A stretch of 64,000 nucleotides of DNA from Nocardioides zeae (GCF_030818655.1 NZ_JAUTAN010000001.1:620001-684000); one strand, 5' to 3'; positions 50,516 to 58,352 are shown, counted from the stretch's first letter. Notes: generated from the letters alone by a model not told the origin. Made by a program: numbers and translations.

Positions 50516-50585
50516 TGTAACGCGGTGTTCGTGCTACCTGTGCGGTGGTCGACCACGTGTCCAGTAGCCCGGACACCGCGTTACA
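50516..50585. repeat. Long inverted repeat, family B
   Basis: 22-base arms at 50516-50537 and 50564-50585 pair with two mismatches (outer bases TGTAACGCGGTGT in both). The centre holds a second perfect palindrome GTGGTCGACCAC (50545-50556), so a cruciform or double hairpin is possible. It lies in the 209-base gap between the converging DUF2550 gene and the gene ending at 50626; the rest of the gap (50417-50515) is C-rich with no other feature. Unlike family A in sequence. Confidence 0.85.
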
Positions 50586-50625
50586 CGGGCCGGCGCCGGG
50601 ATCGGCGCGGGCGGGCCGAGGGGCC

Positions 50626-51348
50626 TCAGGCGTCGTGCGTGGTGTTGAGCCGCACCACCCACTCGACCACCGGGCGGCAGAGCGGCCACGTCGCCGTGAT
50701 GACGGGGGTGTCCTGCGCTGCCCCGCCGTCGATCGCCCGCGTCACGGACGCGACCCAGGGGTCGGCGTCGAGCCGCGCGACGTCGATGGCGTCGCCCGCC
50801 TGGGCGCGGGCCTGCCCGACGACGTCGTCGACCGCGAGGGGCAGCACGACGGCGTCGAGCACGACCTCGCCGCTCGCGCGCTCGACGATCACCGCCGTGG
50901 TCAGGGAGGTGCCGTCCGGCAGGCGCACGCCCGCGAGGTGGTCGACCGCGTCCCCGCCCACCTCGGTGATCGTCCAGGTGGTGTCGGCGGCGCGGGTGTC
51001 GCCGAGGACCCGCAGCCACGCGGGCACGGCGTCGTCCCGGCGGCCGAGCTCGGCCTCGACGCGGTCGCCGTGGGGGAGGTCGGGGTGGAGCTCGCGCAGG
51101 ACGAGCAGCGCGGCGGTGGTCTCGGCGTACGGGGTGTCGACGAACGACAGCACCAGGTCGGCGAGCGTCGGCCCCAGCGCGCGGGCGGGATCGGCGTGGC
51201 GCTCGTCGATGCTGTCGAGGAGCGAGCCGACGCTCACCAGGAGGTCCAGCGGCCGCCCCGAGGCGAGTGCCCGCCGCAGGGCCTGGAACAGCTCCTGGCC
51301 CTCGGCGTCCGGGATGCGGTGCGGGCGGTCGTCCTGGGGGCTCTCCAT
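50626..51348 (-). CDS. Hypothetical protein
   Basis: A 240-residue soluble protein of unknown function. Residues 10-130 are helical (AEGQELFQALRRALASGRPL, then DLLVSVGSLLDSID) and the C-terminal half is a beta/alpha domain (WTITEVGGDAVDHLAGVRLP and ERASGEVVLDAVVLPLAVDD). It looks like a conserved actinobacterial cytosolic protein; no catalytic motif was found. It is divergent from the SelW-like gene across 41 bases, and its ATG has a TAGGGT box 7 bases upstream, so it is probably leaderless. Confidence 0.75.
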   Translation of the reverse strand: MESPQDDRPHRIPDAEGQELFQALRRALASGRPLDLLVSVGSLLDSIDERHADPARALGPTLADLVLSFVDTPYAETTAALLVLRELHPDLPHGDRVEAELGRRDDAVPAWLRVLGDTRAADTTWTITEVGGDAVDHLAGVRLPDGTSLTTAVIVERASGEVVLDAVVLPLAVDDVVGQARAQAGDAIDVARLDADPWVASVTRAIDGGAAQDTPVITATWPLCRPVVEWVVRLNTTHDA

Positions 51349-51355
51349 TCCCCCG

Positions 51356-51361
51356 ACCCTA
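51356..51361 (-). promoter_or_regulatory. Leaderless -10 box of the hypothetical gene
   Basis: On the minus strand TAGGGT (51361-51356) is followed by 7 bases and then the ATG at 51348-51346. No ribosome site lies between, pointing to a leaderless transcript. Confidence 0.5.
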
Positions 51362-51389
51362 GGCCCCTGCCGTCTGCGAGGATCGGGGC

Positions 51390-51683
51390 GTGGCGTCGGT
51401 CCGGATCACCTACTGCACGCAGTGTCGCTGGCTGCTCCGAGCGACGTGGTACGCCGGCGAGCTGTTGCAGACCTTCGAGGGCGACCTCGACGAGGTCGCG
51501 CTGGCTCCCGCCACGGGTGGGGTGTTCCGGGTCGACGTGCTCGTCGACGGTCAGCGCCACGGGGTGTGGAACCGCAAGACCGACGGCGGGTTCCCCGAGA
51601 TCACCGAGCTCAAGCGGCGGGTGCGGGACCTGGCGGCGCCGGGTCGGGACCTCGGCCATGCGGACCGGGTGCGCGGCGACTGA
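51390..51683 (+). CDS. SelT/SelW/SelH-family (Rdx) protein
   Basis: A 97-residue thioredoxin-like protein. The redox motif CTQC in ITYCTQCRWLLRATWYAGEL (residues about 6-25) is the family's CxxC(U) site, here with Cys in both positions, followed by the beta-strand VFRVDVLVDGQRHGVWNRKT and GFPEITELKRRVRDL. The family is selenoprotein W-like with unknown electron partners. The GTG at 51390 gives normal length. It stands alone between divergent and converging neighbours. Confidence 0.88.
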   Translation: MASVRITYCTQCRWLLRATWYAGELLQTFEGDLDEVALAPATGGVFRVDVLVDGQRHGVWNRKTDGGFPEITELKRRVRDLAAPGRDLGHADRVRGD

Positions 51684-51754
51684 AGTCGTCGACGGCGCGA
51701 CCATGGTCGGTCGCGCCGCCGTCCCCGCCGGGCGAGGGTCGAGCCATGACCCCG

Positions 51755-52330
51755 TCAGCCGCGCTCGCCACCCGGGACCCACAGCACGTCGCCGTTCTCG
51801 CGGTTCGCGTGCCGGGCCAGGATGAAGAGCAGGTCGGAGAGCCGGTTGAGGTACGTGATGGCGACGGCGTTCATCGAGTCGGCGTACTCGTCCCAGGCTG
51901 CCCAGGCGGCGCGCTCGGCCCGACGCACGACGGTGCGGGCCACGTGGAGGTGGGCGGCCGCGGCGGTGCCGCCGTTCAGGATGAACGACCGCAGCTTCGG
52001 CAGGTCCTCGTTGTAGTGGTCGCACCAGCCCTCGAGGCGGTCGACGTAGTCGGGCTCGATCCGCAGGGGCGGGAACTCGGGCTCCTCGACCACCGGCGTG
52101 CAGAAGTCCGCGCCGACGTCGAAGAGGTCGTTCTGCACGTGGGTCAGCACCGCCACGACGTCGTCGTCGAGCCCGCCCGTCGCCAGGGCGACCCCGATGT
52201 GGGCGTTGGCCTCGTCGACGACGGCGTAGGCCTCGAGGCGCGCGTCGGTCTTGCTGGTCTCGCTCATGTCACCGAGCCGGGTGCGACCGGCGTCGCCGGT
52301 GCGGGTGTAGATGCGCGTCAGGTTGACCAT
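51755..52330 (-). CDS. PduO-type cob(I)alamin adenosyltransferase
   Basis: A 191-residue trimeric helical enzyme that converts cob(I)alamin and ATP to adenosylcobalamin. The ATP-site N-terminus is IYTRTGDAGRTRLGDMSETS (about 6-25), with RTVVRRAERAAWAA (about 140-153) and the closing NRLSDLLFILARHAN. It corresponds to Rv1314c in mycobacteria. Some 660 bases away, the plus-strand ethylmalonyl-CoA mutase gene needs its product as cofactor, which gives the location meaning. Only a 199-base region separates it from the STAS gene. Confidence 0.94.
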   Translation of the reverse strand: MVNLTRIYTRTGDAGRTRLGDMSETSKTDARLEAYAVVDEANAHIGVALATGGLDDDVVAVLTHVQNDLFDVGADFCTPVVEEPEFPPLRIEPDYVDRLEGWCDHYNEDLPKLRSFILNGGTAAAAHLHVARTVVRRAERAAWAAWDEYADSMNAVAITYLNRLSDLLFILARHANRENGDVLWVPGGERG

Positions 52331-52410
52331 GGCTCGACGGTAGGTCATGGAGCCGAGCGGGCCGAGGACGCGCCACGCCGTGGTTGCGCGCACGGCGGTG
52401 CCCCGCGGCG

Positions 52411-52416
52411 TATAGT
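52411..52416. promoter_or_regulatory. TATAGT box between adenosyltransferase and STAS genes
   Basis: TATAGT is a good -10-like hexamer in a very GC-rich area, but no -35 at a normal distance is seen on either strand. It could serve the STAS gene with a long leader. The following GTGTGGTCCACGTCACACC is a partly palindromic stretch that could bind a regulator. Confidence 0.3.
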
Positions 52417-52529
52417 GTGGTCCACGTCACACCATGTCGCTCCAGTGGTCCGGTGCAACCGAATCGCCTCTCGGGACGTCTGTGCTTGTGGGAACGCGAT
52501 CCGGGCAGTCCGGGGAACGAGGCATCGAC

Positions 52530-52892
52530 ATGGCTGACACCGCGACGATCGGCACGATCGGGCGACGCACGAGCGCGGGGAACCGCCTGCAGATCGTCGG
52601 GGACGGTCCGCGGCTGGAGCTCGTCGGTGACTTCGACGCGCGCAGCACGTCGCAGGTGCGCCCGGTGCTCCACGACGCCATGGCCGTGCACGAGCGCGTC
52701 GTCGTCGATCTGGCCGGGGTCGCGAACGTCGACCTGACGGCGCTGCGGGTGCTCGCCGCGGCCAGCCGTCGGGCGCACCACGAGGGTCGTCACCTCGTGC
52801 TGGCCTCGCCCCGTCCCGTCGTCGTGCGCCTCATGCACCTCTCCCACCTCGCCCGCCTGCTCGAGGTGGAACGGCTCGCCGTCCCCGCGTGA
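52530..52892 (+). CDS. STAS-domain protein (anti-sigma-factor antagonist type)
   Basis: A 120-residue single STAS domain: LELVGDFDARSTSQVRPVLH (about 30-49), VVVDLAGVANVDLTALRVLA (about 62-81; the usual phosphorylatable Ser/Thr of SpoIIAA-type proteins falls at the Thr in DLTALRVL) and a C-terminal helix ending LEVERLAVPA. Such proteins bind anti-sigma kinases and free a sigma factor. No kinase or sigma gene is adjacent, so it is an orphan here. ATG 52530 follows a GGGGAACGAGG stretch; an upstream frame extends to 52434 without a ribosome site. Confidence 0.85.
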   Translation: MADTATIGTIGRRTSAGNRLQIVGDGPRLELVGDFDARSTSQVRPVLHDAMAVHERVVVDLAGVANVDLTALRVLAAASRRAHHEGRHLVLASPRPVVVRLMHLSHLARLLEVERLAVPA

Positions 52893-52959
52893 CGGAGCCG
52901 GTGTCGACCGGGGGGTAACTGACCGGACGGGGAGGTGATCCATGCCCCACGGGAGGTGG

Positions 52960-52988
52960 TTACCGATCGGTCGCTCGCGACATACTCT
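52960..52988 (+). promoter_or_regulatory. Leaderless promoter of the mutase gene with palindrome over -35
   Basis: TTACCG (52960-52965), 17 bases, then TACTCT (52983-52988) and 6 bases to ATG 52995. The perfect palindrome ACCGATCGGT (52962-52971) overlaps the -35, so a repressor or activator could act there. CCGATCGGTCGCTCG recurs with one change before the hydroxyacyl-CoA dehydrogenase gene at about 58410-58428. Confidence 0.5.
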
Positions 52989-52994
52989 GCGATC

Positions 52995-55058
52995 ATGAGC
53001 GACTCCTCGAACGGCGCCGTCGACGCCGCCGCCGCGCCGACCCCCGCCGCCGTGCCCGAGCGGCCGGCGAAGGACCGGCCGTGGGTGATGCGGACCTACG
53101 CGGGCCACTCGACCGCCGAGGCCTCCAACGCGCTCTACCGCTCGAACCTCGAGAAGGGGCAGACCGGCCTGTCGGTCGCCTTCGACCTGCCGACCCAGAC
53201 CGGCTACGACCCGACGAGCCCGCTCGCGCGCGGAGAGGTCGGCAAGGTCGGCGTGCCCGTGCCGCACCTCGGGGAGATGCGCAAGCTCTTCGACGGCATC
53301 CCGCTGACGTCGATGAACACGTCGATGACGATCAACGCCACCGCGATGTGGCTCCTCGCGATGTACCAGGTGGCGGCCGAGGAGCAGAACCCGGAGCTCG
53401 ACCCCGCCGAGGTCGCCCAGCAGCTCGCGGGCACGACGCAGAACGACATCATCAAGGAGTACCTGTCGCGGGGGACGTACGTCTTCCCGCCGGAGCACTC
53501 CCTCCGCCTGATCAGCGACATGATCGCCTACACGGTCCACCAGATCCCGAAGTGGAACCCGATCAACATCTGCAGCTACCACCTGCAGGAGGCCGGGGCC
53601 ACGCCGACCCAGGAGCTGGCCTACTCGCTGTGCACCGCCATCGCCGTCCTCGACGCGGTGAAGGCCGCCGGGCAGGTCAGCGAGGAGGACTTCGAGAAGG
53701 TCGTCGGCCGCATCTCGTTCTTCGTCAACGCCGGGGTGCGGTTCGTCGAGGAGATGTCCAAGATGCGCGCCTTCGTGCGCCTCTGGGACGAGATCACCGC
53801 CGACCGCTACGGCGTGACCGACCCGAAGATGCGCCGCTTCCGCTACGGCGTGCAGGTGAACAGCCTCGGGCTCACGGAGTCGCAGCCCGAGAACAACGTC
53901 CAGCGCATCGTGCTGGAGATGCTCGCGGTCACGCTCAGCAAGGACGCCCGGGCGCGCGCCGTCCAGCTCCCGGCGTGGAACGAGGCGCTGGGGCTGCCCC
54001 GGCCGTGGGACCAGCAGTGGTCGCTCCGCCTGCAGCAGGTGCTCGCCTACGAGTCCGACCTCCTGGAGTACGCCGACATCTTCGACGGCAGCCACGTCAT
54101 CGAGGCCAAGGTGACCGAGCTGGTCGAGGGCGCCAAGGCCGAGATCGACCGGGTGCAGGCCATGGGCGGCGCGATCGCCGCGGTCGAGTCGGGCTACATG
54201 AAGCAGGCCCTCGTGTCCTCCCACGCGGCCCGACGGGCGCGCATCGAGGCCGGTGACGAGATCATCGTCGGCGTCAACAAGTTCACGACGACCGAGTCCT
54301 CGCCGCTGACGGCCGACCTCGACGGCGCGATCCAGACCGCCGACCCCGAGGCCGAGCGGTCCGCCATCGCCTCGGTCGAGGCGTGGAAGGCACAGCGGGA
54401 CGAGGCCGCGGTGACGGCGGCCCTGGAGAAGCTCGCCGCCGACGCCAAGGACGACACGAACCTCATGCACGCGACCCTGGCGGCCGCGCGGGCGGGAGTG
54501 ACCACGGGGGAGTGGGCCGCGACCCTGCGCGAGGTCTTCGGCGAGTTCCGAGCCCCCACCGGCGTGTCCGGCGCCGTGGGCGTGGCCGAGGCCGGCGCCG
54601 AGCTCACGGCCGTGCGCGAGAAGGTCGCCGCCACCGGGGAGGAGCTCGGTGGTCGCCTGCGGCTGCTCGTCGGCAAGCCGGGCCTCGACGGGCACTCCAA
54701 CGGCGCCGAGCAGGTGGCCGTGCGGGCCCGCGACGCCGGCTTCGAGGTCATCTACCAGGGCATCCGCCTCACGCCCGAGCAGATCGTGGCGGCGGCGGTC
54801 GCCGAGGACGTGCACTGCGTCGGCCTCTCCATCCTGTCGGGCTCCCACATGGAGCTCGTGCCCGACGTGCTGGAGGGCCTGAAGGCCGCGGGCGCGGGTG
54901 ACATCCCGGTCATCGTGGGCGGGATCATCCCCGACTCCGACGGCAAGCGGCTGCAGGAGCTGGGCGTGGCTGCGGTCTACACGCCCAAGGACTTCGGCCT
55001 CACCGAGATCATGGGCGGCATCGTCGACGTGATCCGCGCCGCCAACGGTCTCGACTGA
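52995..55058 (+). CDS. ecm: Ethylmalonyl-CoA mutase (MeaA-type, B12-dependent)
   Basis: A 687-residue single-chain mutase that interconverts ethylmalonyl-CoA and methylsuccinyl-CoA in the ethylmalonyl-CoA route of acetate assimilation. The catalytic barrel opens WVMRTYAGHSTAEASNALYR (residues about 34-53) and includes GLSVAFDLPTQTGYDP and NTSMTINATAMWLLA; the C-terminal B12 domain has the cobalt ligand in GKPGLDGHSNGAEQVAVRAR (His about 561) and GLSILSGSH. The opening and length match the actinobacterial MeaA/Ecm group rather than methylmalonyl-CoA mutase. The ATG at 52995 is leaderless, and the adenosyltransferase gene lies close by. Confidence 0.93.
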   Translation: MSDSSNGAVDAAAAPTPAAVPERPAKDRPWVMRTYAGHSTAEASNALYRSNLEKGQTGLSVAFDLPTQTGYDPTSPLARGEVGKVGVPVPHLGEMRKLFDGIPLTSMNTSMTINATAMWLLAMYQVAAEEQNPELDPAEVAQQLAGTTQNDIIKEYLSRGTYVFPPEHSLRLISDMIAYTVHQIPKWNPINICSYHLQEAGATPTQELAYSLCTAIAVLDAVKAAGQVSEEDFEKVVGRISFFVNAGVRFVEEMSKMRAFVRLWDEITADRYGVTDPKMRRFRYGVQVNSLGLTESQPENNVQRIVLEMLAVTLSKDARARAVQLPAWNEALGLPRPWDQQWSLRLQQVLAYESDLLEYADIFDGSHVIEAKVTELVEGAKAEIDRVQAMGGAIAAVESGYMKQALVSSHAARRARIEAGDEIIVGVNKFTTTESSPLTADLDGAIQTADPEAERSAIASVEAWKAQRDEAAVTAALEKLAADAKDDTNLMHATLAAARAGVTTGEWAATLREVFGEFRAPTGVSGAVGVAEAGAELTAVREKVAATGEELGGRLRLLVGKPGLDGHSNGAEQVAVRARDAGFEVIYQGIRLTPEQIVAAAVAEDVHCVGLSILSGSHMELVPDVLEGLKAAGAGDIPVIVGGIIPDSDGKRLQELGVAAVYTPKDFGLTEIMGGIVDVIRAANGLD

Positions 55059-55091
55059 GGCAAGGCTTCGCTCATCTTCGGTCGGGTCACG

Positions 55092-55097
55092 TAGCAT
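55092..55097 (+). promoter_or_regulatory. Leaderless -10 box of the Lys/Cys-rich small gene
   Basis: TAGCAT (TANNNT) lies 7 bases before GTG 55105, with no ribosome site, within the 46-base gap after the mutase gene. Confidence 0.5.
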
Positions 55098-55104
55098 CCA
55101 CGCC

Positions 55105-55296
55105 GTGGGCAAGTCCAAGGGGAAGAAGAAGCTTCCCAAGCTGAAGTGCTGCGAGTCGAAGTCGAAGTGCAGCCGCTGCCCCCTCCGCATGCTCAAGGAG
55201 GGGACGCTGCCGGACGGCTACACCGTCAAGCACCGTCACCTCGTGCGCGTCGACGGCAAGAAGGTCAGCAAGAAGAAGCTGCAGAAGGCGGCCTGA
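55105..55296 (+). CDS. Small Lys- and Cys-rich protein, possible zinc-ribbon
   Basis: A 63-residue, strongly basic protein. MGKSKGKKKLPKLKCC is followed by SKCSRCPLRML (Cys at 15, 16, 22 and 25), giving a CC-x5-C-x2-C pattern that could hold one zinc ion, and the tail KVSKKKLQKAA is again Lys-rich. Nucleic-acid or ribosome binding is plausible. It has its own leaderless promoter and a hairpin behind it, so it is a free-standing unit. Similar short proteins exist in actinobacteria as hypothetical proteins; no function is assigned. Confidence 0.7.
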   Translation: MGKSKGKKKLPKLKCCESKSKCSRCPLRMLKEGTLPDGYTVKHRHLVRVDGKKVSKKKLQKAA

Positions 55297-55305
55297 GCCC
55301 GACCT

Positions 55306-55333
55306 GGGCCAGATCTGCGCCAGATCTGGGCCC
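55306..55333 (+). terminator. Hairpin with repeated CAGATCTG core
   Basis: GGGCCAGATCTG pairs with CAGATCTGGGCCC (one bulged G) around CGC, 10 bases after the small gene's stop. A further CCCGATCTGAGCCC copy (55331-55344) can pair with the same arm, giving alternative structures. Likely a terminator. Confidence 0.6.
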
Positions 55334-55443
55334 GATCTGAGCCCAGCCTGTCCTGGGATGCCGCAGCGCCGCCGCTCTGGCAGGATCGTGGCCGCCGCCG
55401 CTCCGCGCCGGCGAACCGACGTGATCGACCAGGAGGCGCCCTC

Positions 55444-55968
55444 ATGCCCGCAGCCCGTTTCGCCGAGCAGCTCAACGTCCAGATCGGCAACGAGCTCGCC
55501 GCCCACAACCAGTACCTCGCCTGCGCGGTCTACTACGACGCCCTGACGATGCCCCAGATGGCTGCCTTCTTCTACGGCCAGGCGCTCGAGGAGCGGGAGC
55601 ACGCGCTCATGATGGTGCAGTACCTCCTCGACACCGACGCCGCGGTGACGATCCCCGGCGTCGAGGCGCCCACGTCGTCCTTCGACGACGTCATCGCTCC
55701 CGTCGCGCTGGCGCTCGCGCAGGAGAAGCGCGTCACCGAGCAGATCAACGGCCTGCTGCGGATCGCCCGCGAGGAGTCCGACTACGCCTCCGAGCAGTTC
55801 ATGCAGTGGTTCATCAAGGAGCAGGTCGAGGAGATCGCCACGATGAGCGACCTGCTGACCGTCGTCACCCGCAGCAAGGACGACGTCAACGACATCGAGG
55901 AGTACGTCGCCCGCGAGCAGGGCGGCGCCGGCGCCGACCCGACCGCCCCGCCGGTCGCGGGCGCCTGA
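55444..55968 (+). CDS. Ferritin-like iron storage protein
   Basis: A 174-residue non-heme ferritin. The four-helix bundle carries the ferroxidase ligands in IGNELAAHNQYLACAVYYDA (Glu about 18) and GQALEEREHALMMVQYLL (Glu/His about 50-54), and later EQFMQWFIKEQVEE with Gln/Glu ligands. It ends in a disordered Gly/Ala/Pro tail. It oxidises and stores iron in a 24-mer. AGGAGGCG precedes ATG 55444. The nearby gene order gives no functional link. Confidence 0.93.
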   Translation: MPAARFAEQLNVQIGNELAAHNQYLACAVYYDALTMPQMAAFFYGQALEEREHALMMVQYLLDTDAAVTIPGVEAPTSSFDDVIAPVALALAQEKRVTEQINGLLRIAREESDYASEQFMQWFIKEQVEEIATMSDLLTVVTRSKDDVNDIEEYVAREQGGAGADPTAPPVAGA

Positions 55969-56002
55969 GCCCGGACGCCCGGAGAGCAGGAGGAGCCCGC
56001 CG

Positions 56003-56920
56003 GTGAGCCGTGTCATCGTCGTCGGGGCCGGCGTCGTCGGCCTCACGGCGGCGGTGCGCCTGCTCGAGGCCGGACACCGCGTCGACGTCGTCGCGCGCGA
56101 CCTCCCGCTGGAGACGACGTCGGTCGTGGCCGGGGCCGTCTGGTACCCGTACCTCGCCTTCCCCCGCGCTCGCGTCGGGGACTGGGGGCGCACGTCGTAC
56201 GCCGTCCTCGACGCCCTCAGCGACACCGATCCCGACGCCGGCGTGCGGATGCGGGAGGGCACCGAGGTGCACCGCACCCGCGTGCCCGACCCGTGGTGGG
56301 CCGACGGCGGACCGCCGATCGCGCGGGAGACGGCGCTGCCGCCGGGGTACGTCGACGGGTGGACCTTCCGCGCCCCGGTGCTCGACATGCCGGTGCACCT
56401 GCGGTGGCTGGTGCGGCGCGTCGAGGAGCTGGGGGGCACGCTCACCCGGATGAACCTCTCGGCGCTCCCGTCCCACGCCGACGTGGTCGTCAACTGCTCC
56501 GGGATCGGGTCGCGCCTGCTGGCGGGGGACCGCACCGTGGTGCCCATCCGCGGACAGGTGGTCGTGGTCGAGCAGATCGGCCTCGAGCGCTGGTGGTTGG
56601 ACGAGAGCGGTGAGCACCCGACGTACGTGCTGCCGCGCGAGCACGAGATCGTCGTGGGTGGCACGGCCGTCGAGGGGGAGTGGAGCCGCACGCCGTCGCC
56701 GGAGGCAGCACGCGACATCCTCGAGCGTGCCGCGGTGCTGGTGCCCGCCCTGCGCGGCGCGAAGGTGCTGCGGCACAAGGTCGGGCTCCGTCCGCTGCGG
56801 GCCGCGGTCCGTGTCGAGCGCCAGGGCGACGTGGTGCACTGCTACGGCCACGGTGGCGCCGGCGTCACCCTCGCCTGGGGGTGTGCCGAGGAGGTCACCC
56901 GGCTGGTGGGGACCGCCTGA
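56003..56920 (+). CDS. D-amino-acid oxidase-like flavoprotein
   Basis: A 305-residue FAD enzyme. The dinucleotide motif is VIVVGAGVVGLTAAVRLLEA (about 4-23); AGAVWYPYLA, NCSGIGSRLLAGD, PIRGQVVVVE, YVLPREHEIVVGGTAVEGEW and the closing YGHGGAGVTLAWGCAEEV are the signatures of D-amino acid oxidases, which deaminate D-amino acids to keto acids, ammonia and hydrogen peroxide. The active-site Tyr/Arg region (GLRPLRAAVRVE) is present. GTG 56003 is preceded by AGGAGG. The ferritin gene 34 bases upstream could be co-transcribed. Confidence 0.9.
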   Translation: MSRVIVVGAGVVGLTAAVRLLEAGHRVDVVARDLPLETTSVVAGAVWYPYLAFPRARVGDWGRTSYAVLDALSDTDPDAGVRMREGTEVHRTRVPDPWWADGGPPIARETALPPGYVDGWTFRAPVLDMPVHLRWLVRRVEELGGTLTRMNLSALPSHADVVVNCSGIGSRLLAGDRTVVPIRGQVVVVEQIGLERWWLDESGEHPTYVLPREHEIVVGGTAVEGEWSRTPSPEAARDILERAAVLVPALRGAKVLRHKVGLRPLRAAVRVERQGDVVHCYGHGGAGVTLAWGCAEEVTRLVGTA

Positions 56921-56924
56921 CCCG

Positions 56925-57248
56925 TCAGCGCGCCTCGACCGGCTCGACCGCCACGACCGCGGGGGGCGGGAGCGCGGCGTACACGTGGGGGAAGGTGTCG
57001 TCCCCGACGGGGTCCTCGCGCCACGGCACGCCGAGCTCGTCGAGGAGGTCGGTGTCGACGGTGAGCAGCACGAGCGGCTCGGTCACGTCGGCGTAGTACC
57101 GCGCGAGCACCCCGGCGACCTGCTCCGGTCGCGCCGCGTGGAGGAAGCCCTCCTGGGCGAGGGTGCGTCCCCGGGTCGAGGTCTCGTAGGCGCCCGTGGC
57201 CTGGGCGGAGGCCCAGTCGGCGGCGGTGGCGACGTGGTGGATCAGCAT
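56925..57248 (-). CDS. DUF952-family protein
   Basis: A 107-residue protein. The pattern IHHVATAADWASAQATGAYE, then GFLHAARPEQVAGVLARYY and LLVTVDTDLL is the DUF952 family, related in fold to ADP-ribosyltransferase-like proteins; biochemical role unknown. Its ATG overlaps the stop of the upstream WapI-like gene (57250-57248 against 57248-57246), so the two are coupled. Identification is from motif memory. Confidence 0.82.
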   Translation of the reverse strand: MLIHHVATAADWASAQATGAYETSTRGRTLAQEGFLHAARPEQVAGVLARYYADVTEPLVLLTVDTDLLDELGVPWREDPVGDDTFPHVYAALPPPAVVAVEPVEAR

Positions 57249-57667
57249 CAGCGCTCCGGGAAGTCCTCGAGGTGGGCCGCCCACGCGTCGGCGGCGGCGT
57301 GCAGTGATCGCGAGGGTACGACGAGGTCCGCGACCGCGTCGCCGAGCCGGACGCCGAGCTGGGCGGTGCCCCCGGCCTGCCGGCCGAGCCGGAACGACAG
57401 CAGTGGCTCGACGAAGCCGATCCCCGCCGTACCGCGGCCGTCGGCGACCGCGTGCAGCCAGTCCGCCAGTGCCCGGGTCTCCGAGGTGAGCAGGCACGGG
57501 CCGGTCAGGTGGTGGGCGCCTGCGTCGCCCGTGAGCGTGGCGTCGACGACGAGCCAGTTGGCGTCCCAGCCGTGGCCGGGGGCCGACGGGTCGAGGTCGG
57601 GGAGCTCGTAGCGCAGGACCGACAGGACGAGACCGTGCCCGGAGGCGTCGCGCAGCTGGAGGCTCAC
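57248..57667 (-). CDS. WapI-family immunity-like protein
   Basis: A 139-residue protein starting with GTG at 57667. The stretch GHGWDANWLVVDATLTGDAG (about 32-51), followed by LTSETRALADWLHAVADGRG and GFVEPLLSFRLG, resembles the WapI group, immunity proteins that neutralise WapA-type toxin domains, although many members occur without a toxin. No toxin gene lies nearby, so it may be an orphan immunity protein or a domesticated relative. It is coupled to the DUF952 gene and follows nucS by 10 bases. Confidence 0.6.
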   Translation of the reverse strand: MSLQLRDASGHGLVLSVLRYELPDLDPSAPGHGWDANWLVVDATLTGDAGAHHLTGPCLLTSETRALADWLHAVADGRGTAGIGFVEPLLSFRLGRQAGGTAQLGVRLGDAVADLVVPSRSLHAAADAWAAHLEDFPER

Positions 57668-57677
57668 CGGGCGCCGC

Positions 57678-58352
57678 CTAGAACAGCCGGTCCTCGGCGT
57701 CATCCATGCCCCGCAGCGCGTCGTAGTCCACGACGGCGCAGGTGATGCCACGGTCGGTGGCGAGCACGCGGGCCTGCGGCTTGATCTCCTGGGCGGCGAA
57801 GATGCCGCGCACGGGTCGCAGGGCGGGGTCCCGGTTGAGCAGCTCCAGGTAGCGCGTCAGCTGCTCGACGCCGTCGATCTCGCCGCGCCGCTTGATCTCG
57901 ACGGCGACCGCGGCACCGGCGGCGTCGCGGCACATGAGGTCCACCGGCCCGATGGCGGTGGGGAACTCGCGTCGCACGAGGGTGAGCCCGGCGGAGAGCG
58001 TGCCGGGGTGCTCGGCGAGGAGCTCCTGGAGGTGCTTCTCGACGCCGTCCTTCTGGAGGCCGGGGTCGACGCCGAGGTCGTGGCGGGTGTCGGCGAGCAC
58101 CTCCTCGATGAGGATGCGCAGCGTGTCGTCGGTCTTGCTCGTGACCGTCCACTCGACGGCGCCGTCCTCGGTGGTGCCCTCCCGCAGCGTGCAGGGCGGG
58201 CTCATCCAGTTGAGCGGCTTGTAGGAGCCTCCGTCGGAGTGCACGAGGACCGAGCCGTCCGCCTTCACCATGATGACGCGGGTGGCCATCGGCAGGTGGG
58301 CGGTGAGGCGGCCCGCGTAGTCGACCTGGCAGCGCGCTACGACGAGTCTCAC
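57678..58352 (-). CDS. nucS: Mismatch-specific endonuclease NucS/EndoMS
   Basis: A 224-residue nuclease that cuts both strands at mismatches, the core of the MutS/MutL-independent repair of actinobacteria and archaea. The N-terminal domain shows [18 protein letters not shown] sequence ([20 protein letters not shown]), and the C-terminal PD-(D/E)xK fold has [20 protein letters not shown] (catalytic Asp and Glu-x-Lys) and [10 protein letters not shown]. The final residues EDRLF may form the sliding-clamp-binding tail. GTG 58352 gives the family length. The gene is found near the atp block in mycobacteria too. Confidence 0.94.
   Translation of the reverse strand: MRLVVARCQVDYAGRLTAHLPMATRVIMVKADGSVLVHSDGGSYKPLNWMSPPCTLREGTTEDGAVEWTVTSKTDDTLRILIEEVLADTRHDLGVDPGLQKDGVEKHLQELLAEHPGTLSAGLTLVRREFPTAIGPVDLMCRDAAGAAVAVEIKRRGEIDGVEQLTRYLELLNRDPALRPVRGIFAAQEIKPQARVLATDRGITCAVVDYDALRGMDDAEDRLF

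Noticed and set aside
52331..52529. A cobalamin riboswitch before the adenosyltransferase or STAS gene.
   Set aside because: No B12-box-like sequence or conserved stems were found in these 199 bases.
52269..55196. A minus-strand open frame of 975 codons opposite the mutase and STAS genes.
   Set aside because: Composition typical of a shadow frame, contradicting three well-supported genes.
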